64,000 bases of DNA from Bacillus pumilus (lineage in GTDB: Bacteria > Bacillota > Bacilli > Bacillales > Bacillaceae), in the NCBI RefSeq assembly GCF_009937765.1, contig NZ_CP047089.1:2292272-2356271 (forward strand). Reading direction: 5' to 3'. Of the stretch, positions 23,598-32,907 are shown in pieces. Each line of letters starts with the position of its first letter. Positions within the stretch are counted from its first letter, which is position 1. Position numbers and translations under genes: made by a program. The notes beneath the pieces were generated by a model, which saw only the letters and a list, made by a program, of their open reading frames with translations, did no database searches and was not told the origin of the DNA.

Positions 23598-24359
23598 CTA
23601 TTCCTTCGGCAGTCCTTCTTTTTTCACTTTGGAGAATAATCGATTTGCCATAAGAGAGTACCCCTTTTGGTTTGGGTGGAAATCATCATCTGCCAGTAAT
23701 TTTTCATCAGAATCTTCCTCAAATAAATCTGCTACGTTGATCATTTTAGCGTTGCCGTCTTTTTTTAGTTCTTTTTTGGCGACGGCATTCCAGTCTTTGA
23801 CGACTTCATCAATGTCTTTCAGCTCAGTGAGACTGAATTTAAAAGGATTATACATGCTTACATACATGATCTTCGCATGGTCATTATGTTCTCTCAGTTG
23901 AGCAAGAATGGTTTTAAAGCGCTCCTCAAAAGGCCCCTGCTCTTTTTGAAAAGGAGCAAACGTCAAATTGAGTACATTTTGACGAACGACATGCATTAAA
24001 TCATTGCCGCCGATCGTAAAGAAGATATAGTCAGCATCTTTCAGACCCTCTTGCACCTTTTTTTCTTTTAATCTTTTTAATAAATCTACCGTTCTACTGC
24101 CTTTAATGGCATAGTTTTTTAATGTGACAGATTGCACGCCGTCCACCGCTTCTAGCTTATCACGGGTCATGCCTGCATATCCTTTTTTTTGTTGATCTCC
24201 GATTCCTTCTGTTAAGGAATCTCCAACCGCTGCGATGGTAATATGTTCTTTTACGTCTTGTGTGTCTTCTAGTTTATCCTTTATGCCAGCCTCTTGCGCG
24301 GAACATGCAGAAAGAACAAAAGCTAGAGACATCACAATCAAAATCAAACGAGCCTTCAA
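23598..24359 (-). CDS. ypmR: SGNH/GDSL lipase-like lipoprotein YpmR
   Basis: 253-residue exported lipoprotein. Signal peptide with lipobox LSAC. SGNH hydrolase blocks are intact: block I AVGDSLTEG (Ser), block III FTIGGNDLMH (Gly/Asn), block V DDFHPNQKGYSLM (Asp, His). Probably an esterase or lipase acting on envelope lipids or acyl groups. The TTG at 24359 is used as start because AAGGAGGG lies 9 nt ahead and the protein then opens directly with the signal peptide; an ATG 18 codons earlier has no site. Confidence 0.85.
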   Translation of the reverse strand: MKARLILIVMSLAFVLSACSAQEAGIKDKLEDTQDVKEHITIAAVGDSLTEGIGDQQKKGYAGMTRDKLEAVDGVQSVTLKNYAIKGSRTVDLLKRLKEKKVQEGLKDADYIFFTIGGNDLMHVVRQNVLNLTFAPFQKEQGPFEERFKTILAQLREHNDHAKIMYVSMYNPFKFSLTELKDIDEVVKDWNAVAKKELKKDGNAKMINVADLFEEDSDEKLLADDDFHPNQKGYSLMANRLFSKVKKEGLPKE

Positions 24360-24428
24360 ACGATGATGTCCCTCCTTTTTCTGATTAAAAAAGTGTATCA
24401 TGTTTTTGCTCATTTGAACATCTTTATG

Positions 24429-25019
24429 CTAGCTTCGGATCAGCGTTTTGATGTCCTTGATGATGTCATCATATGGCGTGTTTTGTACACCATCATAATT
24501 TTTCATCACTTTTCCTTCTTGATCAACTAGAAAAAACAATGACTGATGAATCACTTGGTCTTCATCTTCAGGTTTCTTCACAATGGTTTTAAAGCTTTTC
24601 ATTGCGAATTTTTCGATCGCAGACTGTGAATAGCCAGTGAGGAAATCCCAATTTTTAAAGGATAAAGGATATGCTTTTGCAAATTCTTTTAGCTTTTTCG
24701 GTGAATCTACCTCCGGGTCCACGCTAAAGGAAATGATACGTGCATCCAATTTTTCTTCTTTTAACCGTTTTTGCAGCTCTGTCATATGCGCGGTCATCGG
24801 CGGACAGATCGTTTCACAGCTTGTGAATATAAAATCTGCCACCCATACTTTCCCCTTTAAATCATCTAACGACACCTTTTGTCCATCCTGATTTTCATAC
24901 TCAAACGGCTGTATTTGATAATTTAACGCATCTTTGATTTGTCCATTTGAACATGAGACTAAAAGAAGCACGCTTATGATCATAAGCGCACCAAGTGAGG
25001 CTCCCCTTTTGTTAAGCAT
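24429..25019 (-). CDS. ypmQ: SCO1/SenC-type copper chaperone lipoprotein YpmQ
   Basis: 196-residue lipoprotein (lipobox LVSC near residue 23) with a thioredoxin fold of the SCO family. The copper/redox motif CETIC (TSCETICPPM, about 71-79) and the conserved His in QVIHQSLFFL are present. SCO proteins deliver copper to the CuA site of cytochrome c oxidase or act as thiol reductants outside the membrane. Heads the ypmQRST run behind the DegV-family gene. Confidence 0.85.
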   Translation of the reverse strand: MLNKRGASLGALMIISVLLLVSCSNGQIKDALNYQIQPFEYENQDGQKVSLDDLKGKVWVADFIFTSCETICPPMTAHMTELQKRLKEEKLDARIISFSVDPEVDSPKKLKEFAKAYPLSFKNWDFLTGYSQSAIEKFAMKSFKTIVKKPEDEDQVIHQSLFFLVDQEGKVMKNYDGVQNTPYDDIIKDIKTLIRS

Positions 25020-25043
25020 GACACGTCCATCCCCTTTTTCAAA

Positions 25044-25886
25044 TCAATCGGTATAAAAAGTAAAACCTATTGCGCCCTTTCCAGTGTGACACGAAATAAT
25101 CGGAGTAGTGTAGGCGATGTCGACAAGAGCTTCAGGTGTATGATCAAGCAGCGCTGATTTGAGCTTTTCAGCGAGTTCTAATGCATCTGCATGCGCTATC
25201 CCAATGGCTTGAACTGTTTTTCCTTTCACCGCCTGTACATACTGTTTGGTTAAATAGCGGACAAGAGCAGAATAGCTTCTCACATTCGCTTCCGGCGTAT
25301 ATACCCCGTCTGTTAAGCTGGCAATTGGTTTGATGTGAAGAAGTGAGCCGATCAGCGCCTTCCCTCTTCCAATTCTTCCACCTTTCACGAGATTTTCTAA
25401 TGTATCGATTGTGACAAATAGCTTTGTTTCAAGGCGGATTTTATCCATTTCTTTAATAATGTCTTCGCGGCTTGCACCATTTTGTGCAAGTTCGGCTGCT
25501 TTGGTGACTTGAAATCCTAATCCATAGGAAATAAAGTTTGAATCAATCACGGTAATGTTTCCGTCTACCATTTTCGAAGCGCTTTCAGCAGTTTGAACTG
25601 TACCACTCATTCCGCCCGTTAAATGGATACTAATGACTTCGCTTCCATCTGCCGTTAGCTTTTCATATAACTCGACGAATTGACCGATCGCAGGTTGAGA
25701 CGTTTTCGGCAATTCTTCAGCGGCCTCCATTTTTTCAATAAATTCATCTGGCTGTATATTCACTCTGTCAATATAATCAACCCCAGAAATGGAGATATTG
25801 AGCGGAATTACGTGAATCGAAAGATCATTGATTTTTTCTTGCGGAAGGTCCACAGTAGAATCTGTTACAATTTTAATTTGTTTCAC
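25044..25886 (-). CDS. DegV family fatty-acid-binding protein
   Basis: 280 residues with the two-domain DegV/FakB fold: TDSTVDLP at the N-terminus, then TSQPAIGQF, HLTGGMSGTVQ (ligand carboxylate contacts), DSNFISYGLGFQV, VKGGRIGRGKALIG and the C-terminal SCHTGKGAIGFTFY. FakB-type proteins present fatty acids to the kinase FakA for phosphorylation and phospholipid synthesis. B. subtilis has several paralogues, so no symbol is given. A monocistronic look, with its own upstream region. Confidence 0.85.
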   Translation of the reverse strand: MKQIKIVTDSTVDLPQEKINDLSIHVIPLNISISGVDYIDRVNIQPDEFIEKMEAAEELPKTSQPAIGQFVELYEKLTADGSEVISIHLTGGMSGTVQTAESASKMVDGNITVIDSNFISYGLGFQVTKAAELAQNGASREDIIKEMDKIRLETKLFVTIDTLENLVKGGRIGRGKALIGSLLHIKPIASLTDGVYTPEANVRSYSALVRYLTKQYVQAVKGKTVQAIGIAHADALELAEKLKSALLDHTPEALVDIAYTTPIISCHTGKGAIGFTFYTD

Positions 25887-26073
25887 TATCGTCTCATCCT
25901 TGCTGTCTTAGTCTTTACATATGATATTACCTTATTTCACGCATAGTTGAAAACAACTGTCAGAACGTTTTTGAAATTGTCACATTTTCTTGGTTGCATG
26001 AAAAAAATCCTTGCCAAGCTGAGCAGCAGCCATTTCAAAACAGCCGCTCACTCCCTTTGACAAAGATTCCTTT

Positions 26074-26325
26074 TTACGCATTGTGTTTCAGTGTAGGCTC
26101 CTGATAGATCTGCTCATATGTGCTCCACTTGACGTTACGTTTCACATCCTCTCTGAAAGAGTACACAGCCCTCTTTCCTTTAGATACATAGACTTTTTTC
26201 AAGAAAGCTTCAAGTCTAAAGGTGAGCATGAAACAATGCGGCTCATCTCCCTTTAGTACAGGAACTTCTGTTACCTTGATCTGAGCTCCATCCATCCGTC
26301 TAAAACATATTGTTTTGAGCAGCAC
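26074..26325 (-). CDS. ypmP: YpmP (DUF2535) small protein
   Basis: 83-residue basic protein starting with GTG (MLLKTICFRRMDGAQIKVTEVPVLKGDE), the DUF2535 family, with a conserved central FMLTFRLEAFLKKVY and a C-terminal tail EPTLKHNA. Located just downstream of ilvA as in B. subtilis. The 187 bp beyond it (25887-26073) contain no gene that I can see. Function unknown. Confidence 0.7.
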   Translation of the reverse strand: MLLKTICFRRMDGAQIKVTEVPVLKGDEPHCFMLTFRLEAFLKKVYVSKGKRAVYSFREDVKRNVKWSTYEQIYQEPTLKHNA

Positions 26326-26361
26326 AAACGATCAATCCTCTTTTCCCATGTTCTGTTAAGC

Positions 26362-27630
26362 CTAAATAAATAGGTGGAATAAATCTTGATCTTTATTCAC
26401 TTCAACATAATGGAATCCTTTTTTATTCATCCGTTCAATGAGCGCCGTATAGTCATCTCTTTCCTTCAATTCGATGCCAACAAGCGCAGGTCCTTTGCTT
26501 CGGTTATTCTTTTTCGTATATTCAAAGCGGGAAATATCATCATTTGGCCCTAATACTTCATCTAAAAATTCCCGAAGCGCACCTGCTCTTTGCGGAAAAT
26601 TGACAATGAAATAATGTTGAAGCCCTTCATAAATCATCGACCGTTCTTTGATTTCTTGCATTCTGCCAATGTCATTATTTCCTCCACTGACAATACAGAC
26701 AACATTTTTCCCTTTAATCTCCTCGCGGTGAGCATCAAGCGCTGCGATCGGAAGTGCACCTGCCGGCTCTGCTACAATCGCACATTGATTATAAAGCTCT
26801 AAAATGGTTGTACATACTTTCCCTTCAGGTACAAGACTAATTTTATCAACAACAGACTGTAGAGATGTAAACGTCTTTTCGCCAATCCGCTGAACCGCTG
26901 CTCCGTCTACAAACTTATCAATGGAATCAAGTGTCACAACCTTGCCCTTTTCATGGGAAGCATGGAGTGATGCTGCGCCAAGCGGTTCGACTGCGATGAT
27001 TTCGGTTTCTGGGGCGATATTTTTAATATATGTACCCACTCCAGATAACAAACCTCCACCTCCAACACTTGCAAATAAAAAGTGAGGCTCCACTTCGATA
27101 TCATTTAATATTTCTACAGCAGTCGTTCCTTGTCCTGCCATCACATCCAAATCATCAAACGGATGGATAAATTCACGCTTTTCTTCATCTCCGCATTTCA
27201 CTGCTTCATGATATGAATCATCGAACGTATCTCCGGTTAAGATAATTTCAACATATTCTTTTCCGAAAAGCTCCACTTGAGATACTTTTTGCCTTGGTGT
27301 CGTAGCAGGCATAAAGATTTTTCCGTGGATACCTAGATATTTACAAGAATAGGCAACCCCTTGTGCGTGATTTCCTGCACTTGCGCAGACAATGCCGTTT
27401 TTTAGTTTATCTTTTGGAAGCTGGCTCATTTTATTAAAAGCGCCTCTTAATTTAAAGGAACGAACTACTTGAAGGTCCTCTCTTTTTAAGTAGACATTAC
27501 ATTCATATCGTTCAGAAAGTCGCTCATTTTTTTGAAGAGGTGTATGAATGACTACATCCTTCAAATTTTGATGGGCCTTTAAAATATCTTTCACTTGAAT
27601 TAGCGTGTTTTCTTTGAGCAACGGTTTCAT
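26362..27630 (-). CDS. ilvA: Threonine dehydratase IlvA
   Basis: 422-residue PLP enzyme that deaminates threonine to 2-oxobutanoate, the first step to isoleucine. PLP lysine in RSFKLRGAFNK (about 58-68), phosphate-binding SVGGGGLLSG and the C-terminal ACT-like regulatory domain (about 325-422, FPQRAGALREFLDEVLGPNDDI) with one regulatory repeat are visible. ATG at 27630 follows AGAAAGGAT; a TTG two codons earlier overlaps less well with it. Length matches B. subtilis. Confidence 0.95.
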   Translation of the reverse strand: MKPLLKENTLIQVKDILKAHQNLKDVVIHTPLQKNERLSERYECNVYLKREDLQVVRSFKLRGAFNKMSQLPKDKLKNGIVCASAGNHAQGVAYSCKYLGIHGKIFMPATTPRQKVSQVELFGKEYVEIILTGDTFDDSYHEAVKCGDEEKREFIHPFDDLDVMAGQGTTAVEILNDIEVEPHFLFASVGGGGLLSGVGTYIKNIAPETEIIAVEPLGAASLHASHEKGKVVTLDSIDKFVDGAAVQRIGEKTFTSLQSVVDKISLVPEGKVCTTILELYNQCAIVAEPAGALPIAALDAHREEIKGKNVVCIVSGGNNDIGRMQEIKERSMIYEGLQHYFIVNFPQRAGALREFLDEVLGPNDDISRFEYTKKNNRSKGPALVGIELKERDDYTALIERMNKKGFHYVEVNKDQDLFHLFI

Positions 27631-27811
27631 GTACAAGATCCTTTCTCTTTAACCTTATTTAATTTGTCATTATAACATGAATATTCAAAAAATAAACCAA
27701 TAGATCATGGATCAAGTATAAATTTTATAAACTTTTTCGTTTCTCTGTACATTTGGTTTTATTGGGTGTTACAATTGAACCAATTAGAACCATAAAGAAA
27801 GGAATCACCCG

Positions 27812-28780
27812 ATGACCACTCATTCGTTTACGTCTATATATGGAGAGCATCAAGAAATAAAGCGTGCCATTCACCTAGCAAAGCAATTCACAAAACACGA
27901 ACAGCCAGTCTTGATCACAGGAGAAATCGGCACAGGCAAAACGCGATTTGCCTATGAAATTGCTCATGCATCGGCTTCAAACGCTTCACTGACACATCTA
28001 TATTGTCCCATCCTAGATGAAGCTACGTTGCAGAAAGCCTTCACGGAAAAAACCCGTCAAATTCTTTATTTAGACGAAATTGCCTCATTAAGTATTCCAA
28101 TGCAGCATCAGGTCATTCGTTTTCTAGAAATTTCTCCTGCAACAAAAATCATTGCCACTTCGTCTTTATCAATAGAGGCATTGAGGGTTTCATCTACCTT
28201 TTTACCTGAACTGTTTTATCGCTTAAATGTTTTCCATTTGCCTTTGCCGTCATTAGCAGATCGAAAAACAGACATTCCTGTGTTAACAACTGCTTTCTTT
28301 CAGGAGCTGAGCATGACACCTGATATTGATCCAAGTGTTTGGGAAACCTTGCAGGAGTATCCGTTTGAAGGAAACGTCCAGGAACTTAAAAATATCGTTC
28401 AATATGCTGCAGTCATTCTCGAGGGGCAAACGGTATTTTTACACCACCTGCCGCCCTTTGTGTTAACCCCTCTTTCACCAGAGGTAAAAGGAAAAAAGGA
28501 AGAACACCAGCTCACACTAATGGAAAAGCAAGAGTTTGTTTTCCTGCTAGAAGCTATTAAATCTCTCAATGAGAAAGGTGAAGCTGCTAGCAGGCGCATC
28601 TTGTCTGAGTTAAGCAAACAAGGCGACATCCCGCTGACCCCTCAGCAGGTGAGGAGCCGATTAGATGACCTTGAGAAAAAAGCATACGTGACGAAAGGAA
28701 AAGGCAGGGCCGGCACAAAGATTACACTTGAAGGTCTGTCATTCCTAAAGTCACTTGATGGTTATATACCGGTTCAATAA
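27812..28780 (+). CDS. yplP: YplP, EBP-like AAA+ protein without GAFTGA loop
   Basis: 322 residues resembling the central domain of sigma-54 activators. Walker A GEIGTGKT at 37-44, Walker B ILYLDE at 84-89, a sensor region IIATSSLS, FYRLNVFHLPLPSLADRKTDIPVL, and the EGNVQELKN motif (normally PGNVREL). Only about 40 residues separate Walker A and B, and the sigma-54 contact loop GAFTGA is missing; no receiver or PAS domain precedes it. The C-terminus looks like a winged helix rather than Fis. So it probably does not activate SigL promoters directly. Divergent from ilvA; followed by yplQ at 14 bp. Confidence 0.82.
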   Translation: MTTHSFTSIYGEHQEIKRAIHLAKQFTKHEQPVLITGEIGTGKTRFAYEIAHASASNASLTHLYCPILDEATLQKAFTEKTRQILYLDEIASLSIPMQHQVIRFLEISPATKIIATSSLSIEALRVSSTFLPELFYRLNVFHLPLPSLADRKTDIPVLTTAFFQELSMTPDIDPSVWETLQEYPFEGNVQELKNIVQYAAVILEGQTVFLHHLPPFVLTPLSPEVKGKKEEHQLTLMEKQEFVFLLEAIKSLNEKGEAASRRILSELSKQGDIPLTPQQVRSRLDDLEKKAYVTKGKGRAGTKITLEGLSFLKSLDGYIPVQ

Positions 28781-28794
28781 AAGGAGGACATCCA

Positions 28795-29433
28795 TTGTTT
28801 ACTGTAAAAGAAGAAATTGCAAACGCCATTACACATGGCATTGGTGTGATTTTATCCATTCCAGCCATTGTTTTTCTCGTGTTATTCGCTGTTCAATACG
28901 GCACTGTCACAGAGATCGTGAGCTTTTCAATATTTGGTGCATCCATGCTACTGCTCTATTTAAGCTCGACCTTGCTTCATAGCATTCGGCATAAAAAAAC
29001 AAAAGATGTATTTGAAATTCTCGACCACTCGGCTATTTATGTATTGATCGCTGGTACATATACGCCTTTTTTACTCGGACCATTAAAAGGTGCACTCGGC
29101 TATACGCTTCTTGCGATTGTATGGGCTCTTGCTGCTGGCGGAATTGTCTTTAAAATCTTTTTCGTCAAACGGTTTATCATTGTATCTACCCTCGTTTATT
29201 TATTAATGGGCTGGATGATTATCATTGCCATCAAACCACTTTACATTGGGTTAACAGGTCCAGGGTTTGGCCTCTTACTGTTAGGCGGTCTATTGTATTC
29301 GGTAGGAACGATCTTTTATATTTGGCGGAAAATCCCCTATCATCATGCGATTTGGCACAGCTTTGTTCTGGGCGGTAGTGCATCAATGTTCTTCTGCATT
29401 CTGTTCTACTGTGTGAACATTCCTGCTGCATGA
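28795..29433 (+). CDS. yplQ: Hemolysin III family membrane protein YplQ
   Basis: 212-residue seven-helix membrane protein of the HlyIII/PAQR-like family. Conserved ANAITHGIG in helix 1, STLLHSIRHKKTKDVFEILDHSAIYVLIAGTYTPF and HAIWHSFVLGGSASMF supply the His/Asp/Ser residues that coordinate zinc in PAQR relatives. Start is TTG behind AAAGGAGG. Role in the cell not settled; hemolysis is a family label. Confidence 0.88.
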   Translation: MFTVKEEIANAITHGIGVILSIPAIVFLVLFAVQYGTVTEIVSFSIFGASMLLLYLSSTLLHSIRHKKTKDVFEILDHSAIYVLIAGTYTPFLLGPLKGALGYTLLAIVWALAAGGIVFKIFFVKRFIIVSTLVYLLMGWMIIIAIKPLYIGLTGPGFGLLLLGGLLYSVGTIFYIWRKIPYHHAIWHSFVLGGSASMFFCILFYCVNIPAA

Positions 29434-29469
29434 AAAAAACCAGCATCCACTTCTCGGATGCTGGTTTTT
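29433..29469. terminator. Bidirectional terminator
   Basis: AAAAACCAGCATCC / GGATGCTGGTTTTT between convergent yplQ and ypkP. Confidence 0.9.
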
Positions 29470-30093
29470 CTATGCCCGCTTTTGGGCGTAATCGCTCATC
29501 ATGACAGGTGCTTTAATATGAATATCAACATTCACAGGATGCAGTCTTTTTACGACTTTACCAGTTAATAGACGATCTGTTCCACTTGTTTCAATCGGTA
29601 CAACCGGACAATCACAATCTTCAGCAAGTGCCTCTGCCATGTGGCGCTGTGCTTCTGAAAGCAATACACTCTGACCAGATAAGATTCTTTCCTTCGCTTC
29701 TTCTAATAAGGCATCGTCAGATTGATTCTGGCGAATAACCGCCATCTTTTTCAGCCATTGTTTTAAAATGGGATATCGAAAAAGATTCGGCTTTGCCATA
29801 AAAGCAAGTGGTTTTTCAAGATGGCCAATTAATAATGTCATCGTAACTGGATTCAGTGCTTGCGTGATATAAATAACGGGCCCATCCGGCAGCTTCTTTT
29901 GCTGGTGAATGGTCATGACTGATCCTGACTGATCAATACAGCCCCGGGCAAACCTTTTCGCATGCTCATGTATGAGATGCATTCGTTTCGTATAGGAAAT
30001 GCGCGGATCAGTTAATTCATGGGCATGCAAATGCCTCATACTTTTAAAAAAGGATACAACAACATAAATCGTTAAAAACCAATAACGAAACAA
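29470..30093 (-). CDS. ypkP: PlsC-like acyltransferase homologue YpkP
   Basis: 207-residue protein related to 1-acylglycerol-3-phosphate acyltransferases. An N-terminal hydrophobic segment, then VIYITQALNPVTMTLLIGHLEKPLAFMAKPNLFRYPILKQWLKKM, which corresponds to the acyltransferase blocks I-II, and VLLSEAQRHMAE where the usual EGTR block III would be. The canonical HX4D catalytic pair is not obvious (reads NPVTM), so activity is uncertain. Follows dfrA by 19 bp on the same strand as in B. subtilis. Confidence 0.75.
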   Translation of the reverse strand: MFRYWFLTIYVVVSFFKSMRHLHAHELTDPRISYTKRMHLIHEHAKRFARGCIDQSGSVMTIHQQKKLPDGPVIYITQALNPVTMTLLIGHLEKPLAFMAKPNLFRYPILKQWLKKMAVIRQNQSDDALLEEAKERILSGQSVLLSEAQRHMAEALAEDCDCPVVPIETSGTDRLLTGKVVKRLHPVNVDIHIKAPVMMSDYAQKRA

Positions 30094-30112
30094 CCGTACT
30101 CCTCCTACTCAT

Positions 30113-30598
30113 TTATCCTTTTTTGTCATAAACGACAAATTCATAATTGTAGGGGTTCTTTTCGTCACGATGGCCTTTTTCGCGTGATACAACCGTCCAT
30201 TTGTTTTCATCGTAATGAGGAAAGTAGCGGTCTCCTTCAAACGCATGGTGGATATGCGTGATATATAGACGATCCGCATATGGCATCATTTCTTCATACA
30301 GCTTAGACCCGCCAATGATAAATAATTCTGTCTCACCTTTTCCAATTTCCAAAATATCGGCAATGGAATGGACAACCTCGCATCCTTCTGCTTCAAAAGA
30401 AGAACTTGTTGTGAGCACGATATTACGGCGGTTAGGCAGCGCTCGTCCAATGGATTCATACGTTTTTCTGCCCATGACAATCGTATGGCCACCTGTGACC
30501 TTCTTAAAATATGCTAAATCAGCTGGTAAATGCCAAGGCATTTGATTATCTTGACCAATGACTCTGTCTTTTCCTGTCGCCACAATCATCGAAATCAT
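30113..30598 (-). CDS. dfrA: Dihydrofolate reductase DfrA
   Basis: 161-residue NADPH-dependent enzyme that regenerates tetrahydrofolate. Diagnostic: [28 protein letters not shown] (with the catalytic acid), [13 protein letters not shown], and [24 protein letters not shown]. Its ATG overlaps the thyB stop codon by four bases, matching the functional need to recycle the dihydrofolate made by thymidylate synthase. Confidence 0.96.
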   Translation of the reverse strand: MISMIVATGKDRVIGQDNQMPWHLPADLAYFKKVTGGHTIVMGRKTYESIGRALPNRRNIVLTTSSSFEAEGCEVVHSIADILEIGKGETELFIIGGSKLYEEMMPYADRLYITHIHHAFEGDRYFPHYDENKWTVVSREKGHRDEKNPYNYEFVVYDKKG

Positions 30599-31389
30599 AC
30601 ACTGACTTCTCCTTTAATGTGCGGATGCGGATCATAGTTCTCAAGTACAAAATCACCGAACGTGAAATCAAAAATGCTCTTCACATCTCTTGTGATGCGA
30701 AGCTGCGGAAGCGTGCGTTCCTCGCGCTCTAGTTGCATGTTCACCTGAGGAAGATGATTCTGATAAATATGAGCATCCCCTAGCGTATGAACAAACTCTC
30801 CTGGCTCAAGATTTGTGACTTTGGCAATCATCATCGTAAGAAGAGCATATGAAGCAATATTAAATGGAACACCTAAAAAGATATCTGCCGATCTTTGATA
30901 AAGCTGGCAAGAAAGCTTTCCGTTTGATACGTAAAATTGAAACAGACAATGACATGGTGGCAGCGCCATTTGATCAATTTCACCCGGGTTCCAAGCGCTG
31001 ACGATTAGTCTTCTTGAATTGGGATTATGCTCGATATCGTGGATCAGCTTTGTGATCTGATCCACAGTCTCACCGTCTCCACTAGCCCAAGATCGCCACT
31101 GCGCTCCGTACACACGGCCTAGTTCGCCATTTTCATCTGCCCATTCATTCCATATACGGACACCATTTTCCTGAAGGTATTTGACATTTGTATCACCTTT
31201 TAAAAACCAAAGCAACTCATGAATAATTGATTTCAGGTGCAATTTCTTTGTTGTTAAAAGTGGAAATCCTTCCTGCAAATCAAATCTCATCTGGTAACCG
31301 AACGTGCTGATTGTGCCTGTTCCCGTTCTGTCACCTTTTTCATCCCCGTGCTGTAATACATGACGGCATAACTCTTTGTATTGTTTCAT
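30595..31389 (-). CDS. thyB: Thymidylate synthase B
   Basis: 264-residue ThyA-family enzyme, dUMP to dTMP with methylene-THF. Catalytic Cys in [53 protein letters not shown] and [12 protein letters not shown] are all present. The second ATG (31389) is chosen: it has AAAGGATG 7 nt upstream and gives exactly the B. subtilis ThyB length. First gene of the thyB-dfrA-ypkP operon. Confidence 0.96.
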   Translation of the reverse strand: MKQYKELCRHVLQHGDEKGDRTGTGTISTFGYQMRFDLQEGFPLLTTKKLHLKSIIHELLWFLKGDTNVKYLQENGVRIWNEWADENGELGRVYGAQWRSWASGDGETVDQITKLIHDIEHNPNSRRLIVSAWNPGEIDQMALPPCHCLFQFYVSNGKLSCQLYQRSADIFLGVPFNIASYALLTMMIAKVTNLEPGEFVHTLGDAHIYQNHLPQVNMQLEREERTLPQLRITRDVKSIFDFTFGDFVLENYDPHPHIKGEVSV

Positions 31390-31451
31390 TTTTTTCATCC
31401 TTTATTTATGTTCTTGTTGTAGTTTACCTTATTTCTGCTTTTGTTTAAACC

Positions 31452-31479
31452 AAAAAAACACGCCTGCATGAGGAGCAGA
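31452..31479 (-). terminator. ypjQ terminator
   Basis: AACATGTCTGC / GCAGGCGTGTT hairpin on the minus strand with seven T. Confidence 0.75.
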
Positions 31480-31492
31480 CATGTTTTTCTTT

Positions 31493-32020
31493 TTATACTT
31501 GATTCACCCGATCCTGCTCTTCGTCCTTAATATCTTGGTGTGAGTGAGCAATACGACTTGCTGCTGCTGCGGCAAGCGCAGCGACAAGGTCATCAAGGAA
31601 GGTATGCACTTCACCAGGGCGACCTTCATCTAATTCTCTGATAATACCAAATTTCTCTTTATCTAAATAACCGAAGTTGGTCAAACCGATTGATCCATAT
31701 ACATTGACAATGGAAAGCGGAATAATCTCATCAATTCCATAAAGCGGCTCATCTGTTTCAACTAAGTGCTGCAAAGGTTCTGGCAATAGCTTTTTTTCAG
31801 CCAGCTGATCAAGGGCAAGTCCTGTTAAAACCGCATGGACAATTTCCCTTTTATTCAACACTTTCTCAACATTTTCAATACAGACACTAAGTGGAAGGTT
31901 TGGATGATATTTTTCTTGAAGCTTTAGCACAATGTGTGCAATATCTTCAATTTTCACTCCACGTTCGTTTAACATTTGTTTTGTAATCTGCACCATTTCG
32001 TTCATTGTATACTTTTTCAA
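31493..32020 (-). CDS. ypjQ: YpjQ, PgpA-like phosphatidylglycerophosphatase family
   Basis: About 175-residue soluble helical protein related to the PgpA domain (phosphatidylglycerophosphatase A). The motif HTFLDDLVAALAAAAASRIAH near the C-terminus carries the acidic pair of the family. Start is uncertain: the TTG at 32020 lies 12 nt after AAGGAG, whereas the ATG at 32032 abuts that site with no spacer. Lies one gene after ypjP as in B. subtilis. Unlike E. coli PgpA there are no clear membrane spans. Confidence 0.75.
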   Translation of the reverse strand: MKKYTMNEMVQITKQMLNERGVKIEDIAHIVLKLQEKYHPNLPLSVCIENVEKVLNKREIVHAVLTGLALDQLAEKKLLPEPLQHLVETDEPLYGIDEIIPLSIVNVYGSIGLTNFGYLDKEKFGIIRELDEGRPGEVHTFLDDLVAALAAAAASRIAHSHQDIKDEEQDRVNQV

Positions 32021-32038
32021 TTGGCATGACATCTCCTT

Positions 32039-32656
32039 CTAGTGGCTCATCCAGCTCGGCGGGGTGTTTTTGTCCCAGTAAATATTACCGAGTTCATGAT
32101 GCGTCTGGAATCCATCTTCTGCTGTATGGTAGTGAAAGTTAAACCAATATCCGCTGTGTGGCGGCTGATCTCTTCTCACATGGAAACGGAGCAAATCTTC
32201 TCCAGTCTTCCGGTTGTAGATGTGAAAGATTTTTTCACCATTTCCGCTTGAAGGCTGATCAGTTAACACAACATCTTGAAATTTTTCGTCATCTTTGAAA
32301 TTTGTTAAAACATCGGTTAATACTTGTTCAATTTTCGGTTGAATCTCTTCTCTGTACTCGTCTTCAATGACAGGTGTGATTTTACGTCCGAATTTGAGAA
32401 AGGATTGATTTTCTGCACTTGATAGAACCTCTTCCTTATATTGCTCAAAGGGGTCTACCTGCTCTTCGCTTGCCTCTTGCGATCGTTCCCAGCTGCGCAA
32501 TTCATCTGATGAATCATAAACCGCTGTATAAGGCGTTTTATCAGGTGAAGAAAGTTCAGATGGCTTGTCTGTCATCAAAGCCGACGGAGGAGAAACCAAA
32601 CCAAAAGTTGCAATTGTAAAGAGCGCAACAAGCGTTTTTCTCATCCACATCTTCAT
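32039..32656 (-). CDS. ypjP: YpjP family exported protein
   Basis: 205 residues with an N-terminal signal sequence (KTLVALFTIATFGLVSPPSALM), an acidic Ser/Glu-rich linker (about 30-65), then a conserved domain with FGRKITPVIEDEYREEIQPKIEQVL and FHVRRDQPPHSGYWFNFHYHTAEDGF. The His-rich end (HYHTAEDGFQTHHELGNIYW) might bind a metal. ATG follows AAGGAA. Function unknown. Confidence 0.8.
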   Translation of the reverse strand: MKMWMRKTLVALFTIATFGLVSPPSALMTDKPSELSSPDKTPYTAVYDSSDELRSWERSQEASEEQVDPFEQYKEEVLSSAENQSFLKFGRKITPVIEDEYREEIQPKIEQVLTDVLTNFKDDEKFQDVVLTDQPSSGNGEKIFHIYNRKTGEDLLRFHVRRDQPPHSGYWFNFHYHTAEDGFQTHHELGNIYWDKNTPPSWMSH

Positions 32657-32765
32657 GATATCTAATTCCTTCCATAAGTTATCATACTGCTATTCTAGCA
32701 TATAATGAATTTTCAGTCATTCAATTTGGTCACTGATTTGAGACTTTCTTTTTCATAATAAAACG

Positions 32766-32794
32766 TTTACAATTACAGTACAGGCAACTAAAAT
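32766..32794 (+). promoter_or_regulatory. SigA promoter of the 24-residue ORF
   Basis: TTTACA (32766-32771), 17 bp, TAAAAT (32789-32794). Only a 15-nt leader to the start codon. Confidence 0.7.
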
Positions 32795-32809
32795 TTGGGA
32801 GGAATGGGT

Positions 32810-32884
32810 ATGCTTGAAGGCTTTTTCGTCACAGCTTCCTTGCTAACACTGTTTTATTTTGTCTATATGGAGATTACGGATTAA
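32810..32884 (+). CDS. 24-residue membrane microprotein
   Basis: MLEGFFVTASLLTLFYFVYM then an acidic end EITD: a single hydrophobic helix. It has all parts of a gene in 145 bp: promoter, ribosome binding site GGGAGGA at 6 nt, and a terminator that starts at its stop codon. Lies alone on the plus strand between ypjP and ypiP. Family not recognised; possibly a regulator or subunit of a membrane complex. Confidence 0.65.
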   Translation: MLEGFFVTASLLTLFYFVYMEITD

Positions 32885-32907
32885 AGCCCTTAGTAAGGGC
32901 TTTTTTC
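32882..32907. terminator. Bidirectional terminator
   Basis: AAAGCCCTT / AAGGGCTTTTTTC. Serves the microprotein gene and contains the ypiP stop codon. Confidence 0.8.
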
